From NCBI GenBank assembly GCA_018398585.1, contig JAGTTD010000007.1, forward strand, positions 10,071,320-10,135,319: a stretch of 64,000 nucleotides of DNA, given 5' to 3'. The position numbers and the translations under genes are program-made. This document shows, piece by piece, positions 57,926 through 64,000 of this stretch. This DNA is from Simmondsia chinensis. Lineage: Eukaryota > Streptophyta > Magnoliopsida > Caryophyllales > Simmondsiaceae. The notes under the pieces are model-generated. The model searched no databases. It was not told the DNA's origin and saw nothing but the letters and a program-made list of their open reading frames with translations. The first letter of the stretch is position 1; the number at the start of each line of letters is the position of its first letter.

Positions 57926-59700
57926 TCAAACACTTTTAGGTATCCAAATTTTCGTGGGTCCTTTATTGTTAGCCTTTACATTAGGTGGTTGAGATCCTTT
58001 TGGGACCCAAAGCATCTTTGTCTCTCTCACATTCCTTTTGAAAGGACATTGGTACATGATGTGCCCCTGGTCACCACAATAGTTGTATCTTATAGTGTTT
58101 GTTGGAGGTGACGAGGCTTTAATAAAAAGAACATTCAAAATTTTCTTTTGAACATTTTCATTATAACCTATTCCTTCTTTGTTATAAACCGGTTCTTGAG
58201 ATGCAAGAATTTTGTCAAGTGTTTCTTGTCCTTTGAAAAATTTGCTTGAGATTTTCAAAAGTTCTACCATTTTTTCTTTTAAAGACTCGTTTTCCTTCAA
58301 AAGTGATTCTTCTTCCATGGATTTTCCTTTTTTATTTTGCTTTAAAATATGAAGTGTTTCTTCTAAGAATTGCTTCTCATTAGTTAATTTAATGATATTA
58401 TCGTTTAAAGACTCGTTATTTTTCTTTAGAGATTCATTTTCAAGTTCAAGCAATAAATGTTGTTTTGAATCTTTTTCCAATCCCATCTTTTCAAGACCCT
58501 TTACAAAAGTATGGTGTCATTTTTTTTAATTTTTTTATATTTCTCATACAATTCTTGAAAACCAACAACAAATTCAGTATAGGATAGATCCGTTACCTCA
58601 TCTTCTTCAATGCTCTCATCGTCAATAGCCATGAGACAAAAGTTAGCTACTTCTTCTTCACTTTCTTCATCGGAATCATCATCGCTATCTCCCCAAGCCG
58701 CAATTGCTTTCTTCCGTTCTTTTTTTTTTGTCCTTCTTTTTGAACTTGTTGAAGAATTTCTTATTTTTTTGGCTTCGGACAATCTCTCTTGAGATGTCCG
58801 ATTTCTCCACACTCGTAGCAAGTTGGTTCATCTTTGGAGGAAGACGAACCCTTTTTAAAGTTTTTCTTGAACCTTTTCTTTTCAAGACATTTGTAAAACC
58901 TTTTTGCCAGTATAACAACTTCATTATCACTTTTGTCACTCTCATTACTTAGAGATGATTTAAATGCTAAGTCTTTACTTTTCTTTTGTTTTTCTTTTAT
59001 TTTTCTTCTTCTTTAAATTCTTCCATGTCAATCTCATGGGTCATGAGATTGACAATTAGTTAATCAAGTTTATAAGTTGAGAGGTTATGAGCTTCTTGAA
59101 TGGCAGTAACCTTGCCTTGCCATGAAATGGGAAGATATCTAACAATTTCACTAACTTGCTCCTCATTTGAATATATTTTTCCAAGAGCTTGGAGTTTGTT
59201 AGTAATATCGGAAATCCTAGTTTGTACATATCTTTTATTGATTCCTCCGGTTTCATTTTGAAAAGTTCGTAAGCTCTTACTAACATGTTTATTTTTGAAA
59301 ACTTTACTTGATCCGTACCTTGATAGGTGACCTCTAGCTTGTCCCAAATATCTTTTGCTGATTGACAATCGGACACATGATTGAAGACATTTGGGACAAT
59401 AGCACACAATAGTTGATAATGAGCTTTTGCATTTTTTGCAAGTTTTTCTTTATCATCTTGCATAAGCTCATTTTCCTCTTTTTCAATGATTTTCTCACCT
59501 TGTTTCTTTGAAGGTACATAATCACCATTTTTTGTTATAAGTCATAAATCAAAATCAACAGATGTAATGCAAAGTCTCACTCTAAGCTTCCACTAGGGAA
59601 AATTTTTCCCATAAAAAAGAGGAGGCTTGTTGGTGGATTGACCCCCAGCTAAGATTGGAGTGAAGGTTACCATAGGATAACTCTAAGGTTGTTAGATCCA
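57926..59700 (-). pseudogene. gag: copia C gag with two zinc knuckles and coiled coil
   Basis: Gag starts near 59670 and shows AKAHYQLLCAIVPNVFNHVS and YQGTDQVKFSKINMLVRAYE (UBN2-type capsid, 59056-59463). A CCHC knuckle CYECGEIGHLKRDC lies at about 58770-58820. A long acidic/lysine region and coiled coil follow (58130-58486), then a second knuckle-like CGDQGHIMYQC (58040-58080). The long coiled-coil gag is typical of Sireviruses. Several frame changes occur, for example near 58945 and 57920. Confidence 0.88.
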
Positions 59701-59732
59701 AAAAAAATTAGAGTACTAGCTCTGATACCAAT

Positions 59733-61158
59733 TGAAGGTCAAAAGAGCAACCTAAAAGGGGGTTGAATTAGGTTCTTTAGTGATAAATAAGAAATTTAAA
59801 TTTATGAACCAAAAATTTAAATAAAATCAAAACAATAAATATGAAATGAAAAAGATCAATAAAAAAATAAAAGGGATGCACAAAGATTTTTATAGTGGTT
59901 CAGTTCCAAACCGGAAGCTAGTCCACTTCTCAAGTGACTACTCTTAGTCACTTGAGCCTTTAAGTAAGCTCGATCATCCTTTTTAAAAACAGGCTCAGCA
60001 TCCAACCTTTACAACCGGTTTTTTTGTACGTAGGCTTACGACCCAACCTTTTACAACAGATCCTTTTGTAACCGTAAGCTAAGGATCCAACCTTTGCAAT
60101 TGAATAAATTAGAATAAAACAATGGAAGAATTAAAGTACTCAAATTCTTCACTCTTTCAAAAGTGAATTGCCACTTGACCAAGCTTAGCCAAAGCTAAGG
60201 ATATGCCAGTTATGCTTAATGATCAACAATAAAAGAACAAGTGATGCTCCAATAAAAGCTTTAAAACAAAACTTAAAGACAAACCGTTAAAACGCAAGTA
60301 TGTAAGAGAACTTTTTATCAAAGAATGCTTAGAGAGTATTGGATGTTTTGAACCAAAGCATTCAAGCCCTGTTTATAGGCAAATAAGGCCTAGAATATGT
60401 TTAAATTGTTATAACAAAGATTGAGAAAGAAATTAGCTAATTAATTTGATTGATTGATGGGATTGATTACTAATTTAGCTAATTAATTTGATTGATTGAA
60501 TCATTTCTAAATTAGCTAAAGTTTTTGAATTAGTTTGATTGATTGATGGGATTGATTACTAATTTAGATAAATAATTTGATTGATCAAGTCATATCTAAA
60601 TTAGTTAAAATTTTTGAATTAATTTTCCACTTTGTTTTGATTTTAAATATTTGATTGCACAAATCAAGCTAAATTAACACCCAATTTTTATATTAATTGA
60701 TTTGATCATGTTTTCAAAATGCCGATCTTGAAAAATATTTTAATTGAAAGGCTAGATTGGTTTAAATATTTACTTGAATATTTTCAAATAAAATTTAAAA
60801 ATAAATTTGTAAAAAATATTTCAAAAACACTTTTGTTAGAGCATCACTTATCAATATTGATGCTTGGATTCAATTGATATATCCCTGTCCTTAGTCCTAG
60901 ATAATAAAAAATAAATAACTTCAAGGTGCTTGGATTTGGATCACGTTCTCTTCAATTTGGATGAATCTTCTCTTCAACTTTGATCTTTTTTCCTCTTGAT
61001 TCATCATCTTAGAAAGCTTCATATCAATAAGATTAACATTGATTTTCCTAGCTTTCTTATGAGTCACTTAGAAACAAGATTAGAGCAATTTAAACACTAT
61101 GACTCACTAAATGGTTGTTATCATCAAAATTATAATATAAATGGCTTTAGGGCCAACA
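59733..61158 (-). repeat. 5' LTR of copia C
   Basis: A 1,426-bp LTR aligning with 52568-54005 over its full length with scattered substitutions and small indels. It is bounded on the left by the Met-tRNA priming site and on the right by the TSD AGGTG. Confidence 0.93.
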
Positions 61159-61857
61159 AGGTGGCAATCGGATCATTTGGGTCGGGTTCTGGTGAATCCA
61201 TTTGGGTTTGGATCATTTCGTGTTTATAGTAAACTTGGGTCGGGTCGGGCTCAGGTAAACCCATTCAGGCTTGGGTCATTTTCGGGTTTTACCTATACTC
61301 GAGTCGAGTTGGGTCTGGGTCAAGTTATTTCGGGTTCGGGTCACTTTAATTTTGAGTGGTCTTGGGTTCAGGTCAATCTTGGGTTAGCTTGTATAGGTTT
61401 CAGGTCTTTATAATCCTAATATTCAGTGTCTTGGTAGTATAAACCAGTTACAAAAGTTTAAATTATACCAAATAATTTATATTTTTATCAATATATTTAT
61501 TATATTATCAGTATAGTGTTCAATAATATATTATAAAGTTCAATTGTACTTCTAACAACTAATAATTCTCATTGAATTTAAAGACCTTGGGTAAATTTGG
61601 CTTTCAGATTGGGTCGGCTTTGGGTTCATGTCAAGTTGGGTTGGGTTGGTCCAGATCAATGGTGAGTCGGGTCAGGTCAAATTGTTATTGGGTTATTTTC
61701 AGGTTAGGTAAAGAAGGGGTCGGGTTAGTTGTAGGTTGGGTCATTTTAGTCTTGAGTTCAATTATCTATGACATATTTTGTGTTCAGATCGGGTGAGTTT
61801 ATAAGTTTTCAGATCGGTTTTTTGGGTCGGGTTGAATTTGCCACCTCTACCCCAAGG

Positions 61858-61963
61858 GCTCCCGCCTAAGCAAGGTCTTGGGACGAGGTAGGTGGATGTG
61901 CATAGCCTTCCCCTTCAGGATGTTATCTTGAAGAGAGGCTATTTCCGAGAACCCCCAACTTGA
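61858..61963 (-). repeat. RTE-derived 3' tail of the SINE (main part)
   Basis: The minus strand carries AAGTTGGGGGTTCTCGGAAA, AGGCTATGCACATCCACC and CTTGCTTAGGCGGGAGCCC, colinear with the RTE0 3' UTR at 20970-21080. The last 24 bp (GAGCACTGAGAATGTTGTT region) lie at 52536-52559, beyond the MITE and copia C. Confidence 0.87.
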
Positions 61964-62076
61964 GAGGTGCAACACGAGGACTTTCCAGGAGGTCACCCAT
62001 CTTAGTACTACTCTCGTCCAAGCATACTTAACTTCAAAGCTCTAATGGGATCTGGTGCTTGCGTGTAGGTACCCTC
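61964..62076 (-). ncRNA. 5S rRNA-like head of the SINE (not a functional 5S gene)
   Basis: The minus strand reads GATCCCATTAGAGCTTTGAA, AGTTAAGTATGCTTGG, CGAGAGTAGTACTA and GATGGGTGACCTCCTGG, then GTCCTCGTGTTGCACC, the order of plant 5S rRNA. Box A (AGTTAAGTATGC, rc of 62022-62033) and box C (GATGGGTGACC, rc of 61991-62001) of the internal RNA polymerase III promoter are largely kept. The 5' 30 bases are poorly conserved, and the fusion to an RTE tail argues against a ribosomal function. Confidence 0.88.
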
Positions 62077-62191
62077 TTAGATATTTATATTAAAAGCTAA
62101 TAACCATAATACCCTCTATTGACCCGGTTCAGTAATCGGGTATAATGTTGGGTTTGTATCAATACCCCTAAATCCATTTTGGCTTGTATCA

Positions 62192-62434
62192 ATTCTTTCC
62201 CCTCTCAAGACCCTTGTCCCCGAGGGTCATGAATACCAAGCCAAATCCTGATTGTGGATAATCCTTCACAATCAAATACTAAAATTACAAATTTTACCCC
62301 ATTAATTTTACTAAAACTAATAAAAATTACAAAATTATTTTTTTCTAAAATATTTAAGTAAAAACTAGGGGCAAAATTGCAATGTTGAAAATGAATCCCT
62401 GTTCTCGGCCTTCGCCCCTTCGCAACCCCCACAA
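62192..62434 (-). other. 3' internal segment of D with polypurine tract
   Basis: The minus strand ends GACCCTCGGGGACAAGGGTC, then a purine tract (GAGAGGGGAAAGAAT) at the LTR edge. The segment shares GGGGTAAAATTTGTAATTTT and the GACAAGGGTC end with 48780-48930 of element E. Confidence 0.7.
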
Positions 62435-62893
62435 TCAATTACTTCGGTTCCCTGGCACGACACCACGATGGCAAAAGAGGCGACGATTTCCGTCCTCTAG
62501 CTTGATTCCCGGCCTCCACATGTCACTGTTCACCGCATCTCCGACCTCTTTGTCTTGATGGTTATGTTGGATGCCGGAGGTCTCGCTTGACATCAGTTGC
62601 TCTAGCGCCTCGGTTTTCATACCATTTATGCTCAGATATGGCTCCGGTGTCTCGACGGTGTCCAAATTGTGCTGTTTGTCCTCCAAAATCACAAGATGTC
62701 CCCCCACAGCTCGATCCTCTTGCAAATCAGTACTCAGGTAACTTCTACACATCGATTTCCACTCTTCTTGTCCCTCTTTACAGCTAATCCGAATTTCTTA
62801 TAACCATTTATCCAACCTTTTAGACATTTCCTCAAATTTCTTTTGTAAATCCAACAATCCAGCAACAAATGCTTGATTTAGTATAAAATCCAT
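62435..62893 (-). pseudogene. gag-like ORF of element D
   Basis: The minus strand opens with MDFILNQAFVAGLLDLQKKF just after the priming site, with a coiled-coil pattern. There is one stop near 62805, then it continues through SYLSTDLQEDRAVGG to RLFCHRGVVPGNRSN (62435). There is no zinc knuckle. The position matches the gag start of G1 and G2, whose gags begin in the same way. Possibly it once served packaging, or is only a remnant needed in cis. Confidence 0.5.
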
Positions 62894-62928
62894 TATAGAA
62901 GCCAAAGAATGATAGCTCTGATACCAAT

Positions 62929-63328
62929 TGATACGAACTTAGATCAAATCTAGCCCAATCAATGGAATCTAACCCTCATACAAGCTATAATCAAAGCTAC
63001 GGGGCAGTAACCGGCTGCCCCGTTGTATATTTGTTTATACATATATAGATATATATGTATATATATATGTATATGATAGATACAGCTCCTAAATAGAGTA
63101 ATCACATAAAGAAAGGGGAGAGGGGCATATAGAAGAGATTTGAGGGGGAGAAAGAGAAACACACATAATCACACGTCAATATAACCATCTCTCTCTACTA
63201 AGGGCCTTATTTATATTAAAAGCTAATTACTTTAAAATGACCATAATACCCTCTATTGATCCAATTCAGTAATTGGGTCTAATGTTGGGTTTGTATCGAT
63301 ACCCCTAAACCCATTTTGAGCCGTATCA
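62929..63328 (-). repeat. 5' LTR of D
   Basis: A 400-bp LTR with terminal inversion TGATACG/CGTATCA. It contains an (AT)n microsatellite around 63041-63075 that is shorter in the other LTR. It aligns with 52271-52535 and 62101-62191, which begin with TAATACG, a G-to-A change at the terminal dinucleotide. Confidence 0.9.
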
Positions 63329-63605
63329 TAATCACAGCTATAAATAACAATTTTTATCCTGACAATAATAACTTTCTATATTATATAAAATAATAGTATT
63401 ATTAACATATGTATTATGTATTAATATATGATACATTAAATTTGAGTTTGTATTATATATATATATAATATTTTTATATATAATATAACAATTTTTAATT
63501 AAACAATAAGATCTAAAAAAAATTAAAAAAACCCCCCTCCCCTCCCTCTCCTCTCTCCCTCTCTACGCCACAGCACCCATGCGTAGCCACATGGGATCCT
63601 TGCCC

Positions 63606-64000
63606 TTTATTTTCCTCCTTCGATAATTGCTTCTAGGGCCTCTTCTGAAAAAAGTAAAAAGTAGTAAAAAATTATAGGGCTTTTAGGATATGTGAATCCT
63701 ACTATACTAATCTAATAGGATAACTATAGTGCTAAAACAATTAAAAAACAAAAGAATTACAGACTTAATAGGTCCAAGGATATGCTAATTGCACTATGAT
63801 AATTCAACAGTTTAACAAAAAAATTGGAAAAAGCAATCAAGAGTAGATTTATGGTTAGAAGAAATAGTACCAAAAAAAATCTTTTAATAAGGTAAATTGG
63901 ACTCAAATTCTGTTGATATGGCAATACCACCAGCTTTTTTCCTTTGTCTTTTTTGGAGCTTTTGTATGCTCTCCATGTCCCCCTTTGGAGGAGTATGTGT
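63606..64000. other. flank right of MITE M
   Basis: AT-rich sequence following the M target site. It would hold the downstream part of the possible peptide gene begun at 51591, but I could not define an exon. It runs off the right edge. Confidence 0.35.

Larger units (their letters stand above)
52568..61158 (-). mobile_element. complete Sirevirus-type copia element C
   Basis: An 8,591-bp minus-strand element with long LTRs, 59733-61158 (5') and 52568-54005 (3'), and a 5-bp TSD AGGTG (52563-52567 and 61159-61163). The priming site TTGGTATCAGAGC lies at 59718-59732 and the purine tract AAAAAGGGGGATAT at 54006-54019. Order: gag, protease, integrase, RT, RNase H, then about 0.9 kb of non-coding sequence. 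The long LTRs and protease/gag wording point to the Sirevirus (SIRE/Maximus) group. It inserted into the left terminal repeat of the hAT-like MITE. Confidence 0.94.
52560..61849. mobile_element. hAT-like MITE in the SINE tail, split by copia C
   Basis: Left tip TTGAGGTG (52560-52567) and body 61164-61849, together about 695 bp. The ends TTGAGGTGGCAA and TTGCCACCTCTA are an 11/12 terminal inversion of the type seen in plant hAT elements. The flanks CTCCAAGG (52552-52559) and CCCCAAGG (61850-61857) are an 8-bp TSD with one change. The body is full of GGGTCGGGTT-like words and has no coding function. Confidence 0.85.
52517..62100 (-). mobile_element. 5S rRNA-derived SINE with RTE tail, split by a MITE
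   Basis: Flanked by a perfect 19-bp TSD TATTTATATTAAAAGCTAA (52517-52535 and 62082-62100). The SINE body is 62081-61858 plus 52559-52536 on the minus strand, about 248 bp. It has a head similar to 5S rRNA over about 110 bp (61964-62076), joined to the last 125 bp of the RTE LINE, ending AGAATGTTGTT. The MITE and copia C lie inside its tail. SINEs borrow LINE enzymes through a shared 3' end, and RTE0 at 20951-24608 has that end. Confidence 0.87.
52271..63328 (-). mobile_element. small non-autonomous LTR retrotransposon D
   Basis: The 5' LTR is 62929-63328 (TGATACGAAC to GCCGTATCA), with the priming site TTGGTATCAGAGCT beside it. The 3' LTR is split into 52271-52535 and 62101-62191 by the SINE nest. 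The flanks TAGTC (52266-52270) and TAATC (63329-63333) are a 5-bp TSD with one change. The interior is about 740 bp with one gag-like ORF and a purine tract, and lacks all pol genes. Its last codons read HDPRGQGS, the typical C-terminus of chromovirus pol, so D is an internally deleted chromovirus. Confidence 0.88.
52038..63605. mobile_element. Mutator-like MITE M, outermost layer of the five-level nest
   Basis: Left end AGGCAAGGATCCCATG and right end CATGGGATCCTTGCCC form a terminal inversion that continues imperfectly (GCATGGGTGC / GCACCCATGC). The flanks are a perfect 9-bp TSD TTTATTTTC (52029-52037 and 63606-63614), as for Mutator-type elements. Without the inserted element D it is only about 505 bp (52038-52270 plus 63334-63605), AT-rich and non-coding. 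Confidence 0.9.

Noticed and set aside
61964..62076. Functional 5S rRNA gene
   Set aside because: Diverged 5' part, direct fusion to an RTE tail and a 19-bp TSD show a retroposed SINE head.

Overview
This window looks like nuclear, repeat-rich heterochromatin of a flowering plant, probably a eudicot. It is AT-rich and contains plant-type Ty1/copia and Ty3/gypsy (chromovirus-like) retrotransposons, an RTE-clade LINE, an L1 fragment, a CACTA transposon and several MITEs. I found no intact cellular gene, tRNA or functional rRNA gene. Every transposon protein I can recognise is broken by stops or frameshifts, apart from short stretches.

Layout from left to right. 1-1772: left-truncated gypsy element (here G0, minus) carrying a 190-bp RTE LINE insert with a 17-bp target-site duplication (TSD). 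3262-8413: decayed copia (B, minus) carrying an L1 3' fragment (3651-4400), followed by a 5'-truncated RTE LINE (8400-9424, plus). 10377-34696: one gypsy chromovirus (G1, minus) of about 5.5 kb, swollen to 24.3 kb by three insertions. These are a CACTA element (12048-19015) in the integrase, a near full-length RTE LINE (20951-24608) in the protease to RT linker, and a non-coding LTR element rich in minisatellites (L, 24790-32931) at the protease active site. 36991-38885: truncated copia (A, plus). 38880-39500: a second copy of the repeat into which G1 inserted; it lacks G1 and so serves as an empty site. 39993-40668: Mutator-like MITE with a 9-bp TSD. 41181-49838: foldback element with long inverted arms, holding a small LTR element (E, 42208-49313), which in turn holds a complete gypsy element (G2, 43055-48384). 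51591-51708: possible first exon of a secreted peptide gene. 52038-63605: five-level nest. A Mutator-like MITE (M) contains a small LTR element (D), which contains a SINE with a 5S rRNA-like head and an RTE LINE tail, which contains a hAT-like MITE, which contains an 8.6-kb Sirevirus-type copia (C).

The elements depend on each other. The SINE shares its 3' end with the RTE LINEs in the window, the expected arrangement for a parasite of the LINE reverse transcriptase. D and E keep only LTRs, priming site, a short gag-like ORF and a shared 3' internal segment, so they look like deletion derivatives of chromoviruses such as G1 and G2. The most notable observations are the 5S-RTE chimeric SINE, the fully resolved nesting orders, the minisatellite-loaded element L, and the paralogous empty site for the G1 nest.
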